The notes under the pieces: model-generated | Seen by the model: the letters and a program-made list of their open reading frames with translations, nothing else | Database searches by the model: none | Told to the model about the DNA's origin: nothing | Source: DATAVB01 sp040414495 | GTDB taxonomy: Bacteria > Actinomycetota > Actinomycetes > Mycobacteriales > QHCD01 | Direction of reading: 5' to 3' | Assembly: GCA_040414495.1 (NCBI GenBank) | Contig: JBEDUI010000070.1 | Span: 1-31,817 of the forward strand | Length of the DNA: 31,817 nucleotides | Shown: piece by piece, positions 23,531 through 31,029 of the stretch | How the letters are laid out: the number at the start of each line of letters is the position of its first letter | Position numbering within the stretch: the first letter of the stretch is position 1 | Translations under genes and position numbers: made by a program

Positions 23531-23899
23531 CTAGGTCGTCGACTCCAGTGATGAAGACGGCCACCTGACGGTCAGCATCACCGAGTCCTCCTCCGCATGC
23601 CAGGAGTGATCGATACCGGGACCCCAGACCGCATAGTCGCCCGGCTTTTCAAGAATCACCGTGCGGACGGAAAGGTCGAGCCGCCAACGGCCTTCGATGA
23701 GGATTAGCAGCGTCGTCCGGTGGTCGCCGACTGTCCACTCAGGCCGAGTCTCGCCGGCCGGGTGGACACCCCATTTGACTTCGACCGCGTCTGAGGAGAG
23801 CACGCCGCCGGTCTCCGGATCGATGAAATGCCCCAGAATCCAACCGCGATTGGGTGCGCCGTCAATCGCCGCGTTGCCGGTGTACCAGTTATCGGCCAT
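23531..23899 (-). CDS. Small cupin-like protein
   Basis: This 122-residue protein has a likely cupin (double-stranded beta helix) core: EVKWGVHPAGETRPEW, TTLLILIEGRWRLDLS, ILEKPGDYAVWGPGIDHSWHAEEDSVMLTVRW. The PGDYAVWGPGIDHSW stretch matches the second cupin motif with a possible metal-binding His, but the first motif lacks the usual HxH pair. This suggests a ligand-binding rather than catalytic role. GGAAGG six bases before the ATG at 23899 makes that the better start than the ATG at 23905. It is convergent with the upstream hypothetical gene. Confidence 0.68.
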   Translation of the reverse strand: MADNWYTGNAAIDGAPNRGWILGHFIDPETGGVLSSDAVEVKWGVHPAGETRPEWTVGDHRTTLLILIEGRWRLDLSVRTVILEKPGDYAVWGPGIDHSWHAEEDSVMLTVRWPSSSLESTT

Positions 23900-23984
23900 G
23901 CTCATCCTTCCGCTGCGTTTGGGTGACTCTGACGCGGTCCGGCCTGTAATAGCTTGTATTTACGGTGTTGCCGTTAGGTGGGTT

Positions 23985-24581
23985 TCAGTCTGTGGTGGTA
24001 GCCGGCAGTGCGTAGAAGATCGCGATGAGCCCGCAGATTGCCAACGTCACGTACGGGCTGAGGAGCGCGGCGGCGGTGGCAAGGGTGTACGGGGCGAGAC
24101 CGATGGCGTTTCTGCGCAGGATGGATCGTCGGACGTGTTCGTCGATGTTTTCCTCCAGCAGGTGCGCCCGGTTGTTCAGCAGGTGGCGTTGCATAGCGAA
24201 AAAGACCAGCGACATCAGCAGGAACGAGCTGCCGTAGACGAACGCGGCCAGGTGCTGCCCGTGGGACGCATCAAGGTACTGGGCCAGCAGCGATGTGGTG
24301 AACGGCAGGACGACGATGCACATCAGCAGCAGCACGTTCAGCACCAGGATCGAGTGGTCGACACCGGTGATCCGGCGCAGCATGGCGTGGTGGTTGATCC
24401 AGATGATGCCGATGGTCAGGAACGACACGGCGTAGGCGACATAGCTTGGCCACTCCGCGCCAAGCCGGTGTGCGAGCGTGCCTGATCCGGCGGGGTTCGG
24501 GACGTGTAAGTCGATCACCAGCAGGGTGATGGCCACCGCGATCACACCGTCCGAGAACGCCTCCAAACGCGTCTTGCTCAT
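23985..24581 (-). CDS. TMEM175 (DUF1211) family ion-channel protein
   Basis: This 198-residue membrane protein has six hydrophobic helices. Helix 1 carries the family signature TRLEAFSDGVIAVAITLLV, whose FSDG motif lines the pore of bacterial TMEM175 potassium channels. Later helices include YVAYAVSFLTIGIIWINHH and LVLNVLLLMCIVVLPFTTSL. It is a single-repeat protein of the usual bacterial length and would assemble as a tetramer. The ATG at 24581 gives MSKTRLEAFSDG, the typical N-terminus. A GTG at 24593 would add four residues. Physiological role here is unknown. Confidence 0.9.
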   Translation of the reverse strand: MSKTRLEAFSDGVIAVAITLLVIDLHVPNPAGSGTLAHRLGAEWPSYVAYAVSFLTIGIIWINHHAMLRRITGVDHSILVLNVLLLMCIVVLPFTTSLLAQYLDASHGQHLAAFVYGSSFLLMSLVFFAMQRHLLNNRAHLLEENIDEHVRRSILRRNAIGLAPYTLATAAALLSPYVTLAICGLIAIFYALPATTTD

Positions 24582-24775
24582 CGTCTCGCCCACGGTGCGC
24601 TCACCCCTTTGAAGCTGGCGGAACCGCCGCCGATTTCGTCCGCGTACTCGACCGCCGTCCGTATCAGCAGCGTGGCACGGATGCGCCCCGTTGGTTCGTC
24701 TGAGCGGCGCCGATCGGGCTGAAAGTTGGCCGCGTATTTGCCGCAGCTAGGCGAGAACAGCCAACAGATGACGAA

Positions 24776-24801
24776 GGCCCCTGACCGTGTGGTCAGGGGC
24801 C
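24776..24801 (-). terminator. Terminator of the tRNA transcript
   Basis: GGCCCCTGACC / GGTCAGGGGCC form a perfect 11-bp stem with a 4-nt loop, ten bases past the 3' end of tRNA-Glu. Only a short, broken T-run follows on the minus strand (TTCGT). Confidence 0.8.
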
Positions 24802-24810
24802 CGCATGTCG

Positions 24811-24886
24811 TGGTAGCCCCGACCGGATTCGAACCGGCGCCGCCGCCTTGAGAGGGCGGTGTCCTAGGCCGCTAGACGACGGGGCC
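24811..24886 (-). tRNA. tRNA-Glu (CTC anticodon)
   Basis: The cloverleaf starts GGCCCCG on the minus strand. The anticodon stem CCGCC/GGCGG holds the loop CTCTCAA, anticodon CTC. The T-loop is GGTTCGAATCC, and an encoded CCA follows discriminator A. It lies 14 bases after tRNA-Gln and downstream of gltX, the synthetase that charges it. Confidence 0.95.
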
Positions 24887-24900
24887 CTAGAAACGTGCAG

Positions 24901-24972
24901 CTGGGGTACCAGGACTCGAACCTAGACTAACTGGGCCAGAACCAGTCGGGCTGCCAATTACCCCATACCCCA
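24901..24972 (-). tRNA. tRNA-Gln (CTG anticodon)
   Basis: The acceptor stem is TGGGGTA / TACCCCA with discriminator G and no encoded CCA. The anticodon stem ACTGG/CCAGT holds the loop TTCTGGC, anticodon CTG. The T-loop is GGTTCGAGTCC. In bacteria without glutaminyl-tRNA synthetase this tRNA is charged with Glu by GltX and then amidated. Confidence 0.95.
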
Positions 24973-25022
24973 AGGTGATCGGCCCAGACGCTGGCGGCGC
25001 CCGTACCGTGGCTCGATAGAGG

Positions 25023-25742
25023 TTACCGGACGCCTCCCGATGCCCCAAACCGGGTCAGCACTTCGGGTAGCTCCCCCAATGACCGGATCCACGGTACGTC
25101 CACCGGGTCCGGGCCGGCGCCAAGCCGGTCCAGCCAGATCCCGTACAGCCCGGCCGCAGCCGCACCGCGCGCATCCAGCGCCAGGTCGTCACCGACGTAC
25201 GCCACCTCGCCCGGCTCCAGCCCGAGCGCGGCGCAACCAGCGTGGAAGATCCGCGCATCGGGCTTGGCCGCGCCGGCGTCGTCGATCCCGATCACCGCCC
25301 CGATCCGCCCGTGCAGTCCGAGATGCGTCAGCCGGGTCCGCTGCCACGCCCCGTCGTTGTTGGTCACCGCACCGAGCACATAGGACGCACAACCGGCCAG
25401 GGTGGCCGCCACGTCCGCGAACGCGACCGTCGCGTCCAACTGGGCCGAGCGGTACGCCGTGAGCCAGTCCGCCGCCCGGTCGGGCCCAGGATCGAGCCGG
25501 CCCAGCTCGGCGAACAGGTCCCGAACCCGCCGGGTCCGCTGCTCGACGAACGTCAGCTCGCCGGCCAGGTACGCCTCGTACCGCCCCTGCGCGTCGGCCA
25601 GCCAGATCCCCGCGCCCCGATCAAGCAGCGCCGGCTCGACGCCAAAGCCGGCCAACGCCGAACGGGCGGCGGCCAACATCGAGGCCGGCGTGTCGAAGAG
25701 CGTGCCGTCGATGTCGAACAGCACGCCCCTGATCTCAGCCAA
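25023..25742 (-). CDS. HAD-superfamily hydrolase (phosphatase), subclass IA
   Basis: This 239-residue haloacid-dehalogenase-type phosphatase has motif I VLFDIDGTLFDT with catalytic Asp10 and Asp12, a helical cap at about residues 17-95, motif II LGAVTNND, motif III GAAKPDARIF, and motif IV VAYVGDDLALDARGA. The substrate is probably a small phosphate ester and cannot be named. The first start in frame is TTG at 25742, overlapping the gltX stop by eight bases. GTG at 25724, just after GGGG, would remove six residues, including none of the catalytic ones. It is co-transcribed with gltX. Confidence 0.9.
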   Translation of the reverse strand: MAEIRGVLFDIDGTLFDTPASMLAAARSALAGFGVEPALLDRGAGIWLADAQGRYEAYLAGELTFVEQRTRRVRDLFAELGRLDPGPDRAADWLTAYRSAQLDATVAFADVAATLAGCASYVLGAVTNNDGAWQRTRLTHLGLHGRIGAVIGIDDAGAAKPDARIFHAGCAALGLEPGEVAYVGDDLALDARGAAAAGLYGIWLDRLGAGPDPVDVPWIRSLGELPEVLTRFGASGGVR

Positions 25743-27174
25743 CGGCAGCGCGCAACCGGGCCAGCGAACGCTCCCGGCCGAGCAACTCCATCGACTCGAA
25801 CAACGGCGGCGCCGCGGTCTTGCCGGTCACCGCCACATACAACGGAACGAACGCCTTGCGCGGCTTGATTTCCCGCTTCTCGACCAGTTCGTTCCGCAGC
25901 GCCGCCTCGATCCGCTGCGCCGTCCATTCCGTCACCGGCTCGAGCGCGCCGAGCGCGGCGGCGACGATGTCGGCATCCAGCCGCGGGCGCGCCGCCTCGT
26001 CGATCGCGAACTGCGCGTCGTCCACGAACAGGAATCCCAGCATGTCGCGCGCATCCGCGAGCACGCTGATCCGCTCCTGCACGAGCGGCGCCGCCGCGAC
26101 CAGGGTCGCCCGATCCCAATTGTCCGGCAGGAAGTCGGCCAGCCGCTGCGTGAAGTCCTCAGTGGACAGTCGTCGAATCCACGTACCGTTGATCGCCTCG
26201 CTCTTCTTGACGTCGAAACGGGCCGGATTCGCGTTGACGTCGGTGATGTCGAACGCTTCGATCATTTCCTCGATCGAGAAAATGTCGCGGTCCTCGGCGA
26301 TGGCCCACCCCAGCAGGGCCAGGTAATTCTTCAGCCCTTCGGGCAGATATCCGCGTTCCCGGCAGAATTTCAGCGACGCTTCAGGGGTTTTACGTTTGGA
26401 CAGCCGCTGGTTGCCCTCCCCCATCACCATCGGCAAATGCCCGAACAGCGGCATCGGCGCGTCCACGATTCCCAAATCCCGCAACGCCTGGTGCAGCGGA
26501 ATCTGCCGTGGTGTCGAGGGCATGAGGTCCTCGCCGCGCACGATGTGGGTGATGTGTTGGGTGGCGTCATCGACCGGGTTGGTCAAGGTGTACAGCGGCG
26601 AGCCGTCGGCGCGCGTCAAGGCGAAATCCGGTACGTGCTGGGTGTCGAATGTTGTTTTCCCGCGGACCAGGTCGTCGAACACGATCGGTTCGTCGGGCAT
26701 CCGGAACCGCAGCACCGGGGAGCGACCTTCGGCCCGATAAGCCGCCTTCTGCTCATCGGTCAGATCACGGTCGAAATTGTCGTATCCCAACTTCGGATTA
26801 CGCCCGGCCGCCTTATGCCGCGCCTCGACCTCGTCCGGCGTGGAGAACGCCTCGTAGGCGTAACCGCCTTCGACGAGCTTGCGCAGCACGTCGGCATAAA
26901 TGTCGGCCCGCTCAGATTGCCGGTACGGCGCGTACGGCCCGCCGATCTCGGGGCCCTCATCCCAATCGAGCCCCAGCCAGCGCATATCGTCCAGCAGCCC
27001 GAGATACGACTCCTCCGTGCTGCGGACCTGATCGGTGTCCTCAATACGAAATACGAAAGAACCACCGGTGTGCCGGGCGTAGGCCCAATTGAACAGCGCC
27101 GACCGCACGTTGCCGACGTGCAGATCGCCGGTCGGCGAGGGTGGAAAACGTACCCGGATCGAATTACTCATCAT
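25735..27174 (-). CDS. gltX: Glutamyl-tRNA synthetase
   Basis: This 479-residue class I synthetase attaches glutamate to tRNA-Glu. The HIGH-type motif is PPSPTGDLHVGN near residues 11-22, with FRIEDTDQVRSTEES after it. The KMSKS-type motif is RLSKRK near residue 257. The C-terminal anticodon-binding helical domain is present (DVKKSEAINGTWIRRLS onward). The zinc-binding cysteines of the E. coli enzyme are missing (YEAFSTPDEVEARH instead), as in other actinobacteria. This type usually also mis-charges tRNA-Gln for later amidation. The ATG overlaps the stop of the upstream hydrolase gene in ATGA. Both substrate tRNA genes lie downstream. Confidence 0.97.
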   Translation of the reverse strand: MMSNSIRVRFPPSPTGDLHVGNVRSALFNWAYARHTGGSFVFRIEDTDQVRSTEESYLGLLDDMRWLGLDWDEGPEIGGPYAPYRQSERADIYADVLRKLVEGGYAYEAFSTPDEVEARHKAAGRNPKLGYDNFDRDLTDEQKAAYRAEGRSPVLRFRMPDEPIVFDDLVRGKTTFDTQHVPDFALTRADGSPLYTLTNPVDDATQHITHIVRGEDLMPSTPRQIPLHQALRDLGIVDAPMPLFGHLPMVMGEGNQRLSKRKTPEASLKFCRERGYLPEGLKNYLALLGWAIAEDRDIFSIEEMIEAFDITDVNANPARFDVKKSEAINGTWIRRLSTEDFTQRLADFLPDNWDRATLVAAAPLVQERISVLADARDMLGFLFVDDAQFAIDEAARPRLDADIVAAALGALEPVTEWTAQRIEAALRNELVEKREIKPRKAFVPLYVAVTGKTAAPPLFESMELLGRERSLARLRAAVG

Positions 27175-27953
27175 TCAGCTTTCCGGTCGATGACGGAGTT
27201 TGTCAGCGTACCGATTCCTTCGATCGTGACGCTCACCTTTTGTCCGGCCTTCATTGGCCCAACGCCGGCCGGGGTCCCGGTGAGGACGACATCGCCGGGC
27301 AGCAACGTCATCACGTGCGAGATATAGGAAACCAGCGTCGCCACATCGTGCAGCAGCAGGGAGGTACGCGAATCCTGCCGCGTTTCCCCGTCCAATTCGG
27401 TTTTGATGGAAAGGTCGGACGGGTTGAGCGAGGTCTCGATCCAGGGACCAACCGGGCAGAACGAGTCGTGCCCCTTGCCCCGAGTCCACTGCCCGTCGGC
27501 CTGCTGCTGGTCGCGGGCGGTGACGTCGTTGGCGCAGGTGTAGCCGAGGATCGTCTCCAACGCCCGCTCGCGCGGTACGTCCCGCACCACGGTGCCGATT
27601 ACGGCGGCCAGTTCTCCCTCGAAATCGACCCGCTTGGAGTCAACCGGTAGTCGGATCGCGTCATCGGGTCCGATGACCGAGGTCGAGGGCTTGATAAACA
27701 GCACGGGCGCGGCCGGCGGTTCGTCGCCACCCATTTCCTTGATGTGGTCGGCGTAATTCTTTCCGATGCAGACCACCTTGGTCGGCAGCACCGGGGCTAG
27801 CAGCCGCACATCGTCGAACGCCCAGCGGCGTCCGGTGAAATCCAGCGGGCCGAACGGATGCTCGCGCACCTCTGCCACGGTGGCACCGCTCCCCTCGCCC
27901 TCGATGGTGCCGAACGCGAGCCCTTCGGGATGGGCGAAACGAGCGATACGCAC
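27171..27953 (-). CDS. Fumarylacetoacetate hydrolase-family protein
   Basis: This 260-residue FAH-fold enzyme is of the single-domain type that acts on small 2-oxo acids or acylpyruvates (hydratase, isomerase or decarboxylase activities). Visible are KVVCIGKNYADHIKEMG, VDFEGELAAVIG with the metal-binding Glu pair, YTCANDVTARDQQ, PWIETSL and the C-terminal GDVVLTGTPAGVG. The start is GTG at 27953 with AGGAGG five bases upstream; the longer frame to 28094 has no ribosome site. It is the first gene of the operon with gltX and the HAD phosphatase, an arrangement seen repeatedly in actinomycetes. Confidence 0.92.
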   Translation of the reverse strand: MRIARFAHPEGLAFGTIEGEGSGATVAEVREHPFGPLDFTGRRWAFDDVRLLAPVLPTKVVCIGKNYADHIKEMGGDEPPAAPVLFIKPSTSVIGPDDAIRLPVDSKRVDFEGELAAVIGTVVRDVPRERALETILGYTCANDVTARDQQQADGQWTRGKGHDSFCPVGPWIETSLNPSDLSIKTELDGETRQDSRTSLLLHDVATLVSYISHVMTLLPGDVVLTGTPAGVGPMKAGQKVSVTIEGIGTLTNSVIDRKAE

Positions 27954-28039
27954 TGTGCCTCCTGATATCTGCGGCAGCTCTGGAGTTAGTCGGCGGGCCG
28001 GCCTCGAGCCTACCGATCGGCGTTTGCGAGACTGGACCA

Positions 28040-28423
28040 ATGACAGGTAGTCGTACCGTAGCCGCCGCCCAGGTCCGCCTCGGCGCGCTGGCACTGGTCT
28101 CGCTGGCCGCCGGCTCGTTGCCCTGGATCATGTGGGGCTCGCTGGTCACCCGCGCGTTGGGCATCCCGTTCCTGCTGCTGGGGCTGTTCTGCGCCTACGC
28201 CACCTACCGGCTGCCGGTGGTCGCGGCCGAGGCGGCCCGGCGTAACGCCGCCGCAGCGGCGTACCCGGCCGAGCCGGCCGGCGGCTGCGCCTGCGGCAGC
28301 GAGGGCGGTTGCTGCGGCGGCGCACCGGCCGCCGATCAGTCGGAGGCCGCCGAGTCCGCAGTGGACAGCTCCACTTCGGACAGCGCCGCCTCGTCCCCTG
28401 TGGACAGTGGCGCCCAGCGCTGA
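28040..28423 (+). CDS. Small membrane protein with cysteine-rich cytoplasmic tail
   Basis: This 127-residue protein has two predicted membrane helices (LGALALVSLAAGSLPWIMWG and LGIPFLLLGLFCAYATYRL, about residues 14-33 and 40-58). A tail containing GGCACGSEGGCCGG (four cysteines in about ten residues, near residue 82) and an acidic Ser/Ala-rich end follow. The Cys cluster could bind a metal or form disulfides. I do not recognise the family. It is divergent from the FAH-gltX operon, with 86 bases between starts, and convergent with cimA. Confidence 0.6.
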   Translation: MTGSRTVAAAQVRLGALALVSLAAGSLPWIMWGSLVTRALGIPFLLLGLFCAYATYRLPVVAAEAARRNAAAAAYPAEPAGGCACGSEGGCCGGAPAADQSEAAESAVDSSTSDSAASSPVDSGAQR

Positions 28424-28460
28424 CCTGCTCGTTCCAAATGCTGCCGTAACGGCTCATGAT

Positions 28461-28504
28461 CGTGGGCGGATTTCGTACGGGTTTCGGTACGAAATCCACC
28501 CACG
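28461..28504. terminator. Large hairpin between convergent genes
   Basis: Arms of 18 bp (28461-28478 and 28487-28504) pair with one mismatch around an 8-nt loop; the inner stem GGATTTCGTAC / GTACGAAATCC is perfect. It lies between the membrane-protein stop (28423) and the cimA stop (28538), so it can end transcription from both sides. There is no T-run. The AT-containing stem is unusual for a terminator here, and CTCATG flanks it on both sides, so it may instead be a dispersed palindromic repeat. Confidence 0.6.
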
Positions 28505-28537
28505 CTCATGGCCGGTTCCTCCGCTCGGCCGCCTAGC

Positions 28538-30136
28538 TCAGCGGGAGCGCAGCAGTCCGTACCGGACCGCGTCCTCCAGCGCCAGCCAGGACGCCTCGAT
28601 GACGTTCTCGTGCACGCCGACCGTGGTCCACTCGTGCGAACCGTCGCCGGTGCCGACCAGCACCCGGGTGATGGCGCCGGTACCGTGCCGGCCTTCCAGG
28701 ATCCGCACCTTGTAGTCGACCAATTCCAGCCCGGCCAGATCCGGGTACAGCCGCTCCAACGCCGACCGCAGCGCCCGGTCCAGCGCGTTGACCGGCCCGG
28801 TGCCCTCGCCGGTCGCGACGATCCGCTCGCCCTTGGCGTACAGCCGGACGGTGGCCTCGCTGGCGACCACGCCGTCGACGTTACGGTCGATGATCACCCG
28901 GTAGGACTCGACCTGGAACGGCCGCTCGGTCCCGTCCATCTCGTCGCGCAGCATCAGCTCGAACGAGGCGTCGGCGGCCTCGAACGACCAGCCCTCGGCC
29001 TCCAGGTTCTTCACCTTCTCCACGACCGCGGAGACCGTCTCCGGATGGCCGGCCAGATCAATGCCAAGCTCGCGTCCCTTGAGCTCAACGCTGGCCCGGC
29101 CGGCCATCTCGGTGACGAGAATCCGCATATCGTTGCCGACCAACTCCGGCTCCATGTGGTTATAGAGCTCGGGGCTGACCTTGATCGCGCTCGCGTGCAA
29201 CCCCGCCTTGTGAGCGAAAGCGCTGGCCCCGACGTAGGCCTGGTGGGTGTCGGGGGCGATGTTGGCGATCTCGGCGATGGCGTGCGATACGCGCACCATC
29301 TCCGCCAGACAACCGTCCGGTAGGACGTTCTTGCCTAGTTTTACGGTGAGGTTGCCGATGATCGAGAAGATATCGGCATTTCCGGGCCGCTCGCCGTAGC
29401 CATTTGCCGTGCCCTGCACGTGCATGACGCCGGCCTCGACCGCGGCGATCGTATTGGCCACCGCGCAGGACGTGTCGTTCTGCGCGTGCATTCCGAACCG
29501 TTTGTCGTGCCCGAGCCGGTCGCGTACCTCACCGACCACTTGCGACACCCAGCTCGGCAGCATTCCGCCGTTCGTGTCACACATCACGACCACGTCGGCG
29601 CCGGCCTCAAATGCCGTCTGCGCAACGGAAGCCGTGTAATCCGGGTCGTACCGGTAACCGTCAAAGAAATGCTCACAATCAACAAAAACCTGACGGCCAT
29701 TACGTACGAAGAATTCAACCGTGTCCCGTACCATCGCCAAGTTTTCCTCGGGCGTGGTGCGCAACGCCAACTCGACGTGCCGGATATCGGATTTGGCGAC
29801 GAGGCAGACCACCTCGGTGCGGGCGTCAAGCAGCGCGCGTACCTGCGCGTCCTCCTCGACCGCGACCCCGGCCTTACGGGTCGACCCGAACGCCACCAGC
29901 TTGGCGTTCTTCAACCGCAGCTCGCCGTCGGCGGCGCGGCGGAAAAACAAAGTGTCCTTGGGCATCGCGCCCGGCCAACCGCCCTCAATGAACCCGACGC
30001 CGAGCTCGTCCAGTAACCGGGCCACCGCCAATTTGTCGGTAACCGAGTAGGAAATGCCTTCCCGCTGCGCGCCATCGCGCAGCGACGTGTCGAAGACGTC
30101 GAACCGGTCGTGCTCAGAAGCTAGGTCAGAGGCCAT
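28538..30136 (-). CDS. cimA: Citramalate synthase
   Basis: This 532-residue enzyme condenses acetyl-CoA with pyruvate to (R)-citramalate. That opens a threonine-independent route to 2-oxobutyrate and isoleucine. The HMGL-like TIM barrel (about residues 10-290) has FDTSLRDGAQREGISYSV and GVGFIEGGWPGAMPKD. Later come VVMCDTNGGMLP and GMHAQNDTSCAVANTIAAVE with the metal-binding His. The linker AFAHKAGLHASAI follows. The C-terminal LeuA-type allosteric domain begins near residue 390 and would bind isoleucine. The GIEGGW and length are typical of CimA rather than LeuA. GAGGGAG lies ten bases before the ATG. Expression is probably set by the attenuator upstream. Confidence 0.93.
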   Translation of the reverse strand: MASDLASEHDRFDVFDTSLRDGAQREGISYSVTDKLAVARLLDELGVGFIEGGWPGAMPKDTLFFRRAADGELRLKNAKLVAFGSTRKAGVAVEEDAQVRALLDARTEVVCLVAKSDIRHVELALRTTPEENLAMVRDTVEFFVRNGRQVFVDCEHFFDGYRYDPDYTASVAQTAFEAGADVVVMCDTNGGMLPSWVSQVVGEVRDRLGHDKRFGMHAQNDTSCAVANTIAAVEAGVMHVQGTANGYGERPGNADIFSIIGNLTVKLGKNVLPDGCLAEMVRVSHAIAEIANIAPDTHQAYVGASAFAHKAGLHASAIKVSPELYNHMEPELVGNDMRILVTEMAGRASVELKGRELGIDLAGHPETVSAVVEKVKNLEAEGWSFEAADASFELMLRDEMDGTERPFQVESYRVIIDRNVDGVVASEATVRLYAKGERIVATGEGTGPVNALDRALRSALERLYPDLAGLELVDYKVRILEGRHGTGAITRVLVGTGDGSHEWTTVGVHENVIEASWLALEDAVRYGLLRSR

Positions 30137-30155
30137 TGCAGAAATGCTCCCTCAA

Positions 30156-30187
30156 CGAAAAAGACCCCTCGCGGATGCGAGAGGTCT
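30156..30187 (-). terminator. Attenuator terminator in the cimA leader
   Basis: AGACCTCTCGC and GCGAGGGGTCT form an 11-bp stem (one G-U pair) with a 4-nt loop, followed by TTTTTCG. It lies 20 bases before the cimA ATG. This T-run is the clearest in the window. Placement ahead of the gene instead of after one marks it as a regulatory terminator. Confidence 0.85.
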
Positions 30188-30216
30188 GCGCGCTGGCGAT
30201 GGGGCCGCGAGCGCGC
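30168..30216 (-). promoter_or_regulatory. Alternative hairpins of the cimA attenuator
   Basis: Minus-strand segments GCGCGCT (30216-30210) and AGCGCGC (30194-30188) can pair as a first hairpin that overlaps the leader stop codon. CTCGCGG (30211-30205) can instead pair with CCGCGAG (30174-30168), which would break the terminator's 3' arm. The two pairings are mutually exclusive. This is the logic of ribosome-mediated attenuation. Confidence 0.72.
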
Positions 30217-30245
30217 TAGGTGCTAATAATGACGCAGAAGGTCAT
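30216..30245 (-). CDS. Leader peptide MTFCVIIST ahead of cimA
   Basis: This nine-codon ORF reads MTFCVIIST and ends in TAG at 30216-30218, within the 5' arm of the first hairpin. Val-Ile-Ile makes one third of the peptide, and isoleucine is the end product of the citramalate route. Ribosome stalling at GTC-ATT-ATT when charged tRNA-Ile or tRNA-Val is scarce would let the antiterminator form. The codons ATT-ATT are rare choices in a GC-rich genome, which would sharpen stalling. No strong Shine-Dalgarno precedes the ATG; some actinomycete leader peptides are leaderless, and the promoter position is not visible. Confidence 0.65.
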   Translation of the reverse strand: MTFCVIIST

Positions 30246-30324
30246 GGCCGAAGCATGCCACAGACGACCCGACAGACAAAACCGTGCTCCCACACTGTGG
30301 GATCACGAGCCGCCCACTCTCCGT

Positions 30325-30386
30325 GGTGATCATGCAGATTTGGCGGGTCAATACGGCGTGTCGCGAACCAATTCCGCATGATCACC
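30325..30386. repeat. 62-bp palindromic element between cimA and the MBL gene
   Basis: Arms of 19 bp (30325-30343 and 30368-30386) pair with two mismatches, and the outer GGTGATCATGC / GCATGATCACC is perfect. The centre is 24 bp. It starts 14 bases after the end of the MBL gene. It could terminate that transcript or be a dispersed intergenic palindrome; there is only one copy in this window. Confidence 0.6.
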
Positions 30387-30399
30387 GAGCCGACAGCGG

Positions 30400-31029
30400 C
30401 TAGTGGCCGCGGTCGATCCACTCCTGCAGGTGCGGGGCTTCAGCCCCGATCGTCGTGTCGTCGCCGTGTCCGGTATGGACAACCGTCGATCCGGGCAAGG
30501 TCAGCAACTGGTCGCGAATCGACGCGATGATCGTCCCGAAATCGGAGTACGACCGACCGGTAGCGCCGGGTCCGCCGGCAAAGAGCGTGTCCCCGCTGAA
30601 CAGCGCGTCCAGGTCGGGCGCGTACAGGCAGACCGCGCCCGGCGAATGTCCCGGTGTGTGCAGCACGGTCAGGGCGATACCGCCGACGAACAGCTGCTGG
30701 CCGGCGGCGAGGGTCGCGTCGGGCGCCATGTCCGGATACACCGCGTCCCACAGCATGCGGTCATCCGGATGCAACGCGACCGGCGCCCGCAGCGCGGCGG
30801 CCAGATCCGCCGCAGCGTTGATGTGGTCGTTGTGCCCGTGCGTGCAGACAATTGTCCGGACCCGCCGATCCCCGACCGCATCGAGGATCGGGCCGGGGTC
30901 GTGCGCCGCATCGACGACGATCGCGTCCGTGTCGTCACCGATCACCCAGACGTTGTTGTCGACGTCGAAATCCTGCCCGTCCAGCGAAAAAACGCCGGAG
31001 GTAACGACTTTTTCCACCTGCACGGTCAC
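30400..31029 (-). CDS. Metallo-beta-lactamase-fold hydrolase, probable S-formylmycothiol/thioester hydrolase
   Basis: This 209-residue glyoxalase II-like protein has HxHxDH motif THGHNDH (H64, H66, D68, H69), HTPGHSPG (H128), FSGDTLFAGG (D147) and a final His in HTGHGDDT (H185 or H188), all the ligands for a two-zinc site. The GTG start overlaps the stop of S-(hydroxymethyl)mycothiol dehydrogenase (GTGA), so the two are made together. The same pair occurs in mycobacteria (next to mscR). The likely job is hydrolysis of S-formylmycothiol, the dehydrogenase product, to formate and mycothiol. That is inferred from context and family. Confidence 0.9.
   Translation of the reverse strand: MTVQVEKVVTSGVFSLDGQDFDVDNNVWVIGDDTDAIVVDAAHDPGPILDAVGDRRVRTIVCTHGHNDHINAAADLAAALRAPVALHPDDRMLWDAVYPDMAPDATLAAGQQLFVGGIALTVLHTPGHSPGAVCLYAPDLDALFSGDTLFAGGPGATGRSYSDFGTIIASIRDQLLTLPGSTVVHTGHGDDTTIGAEAPHLQEWIDRGH

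Noticed and set aside
25402..27327. 641-codon open frame antisense to gltX
   Set aside because: GC-bias shadow; the sense strand encodes an intact synthetase and HAD protein.
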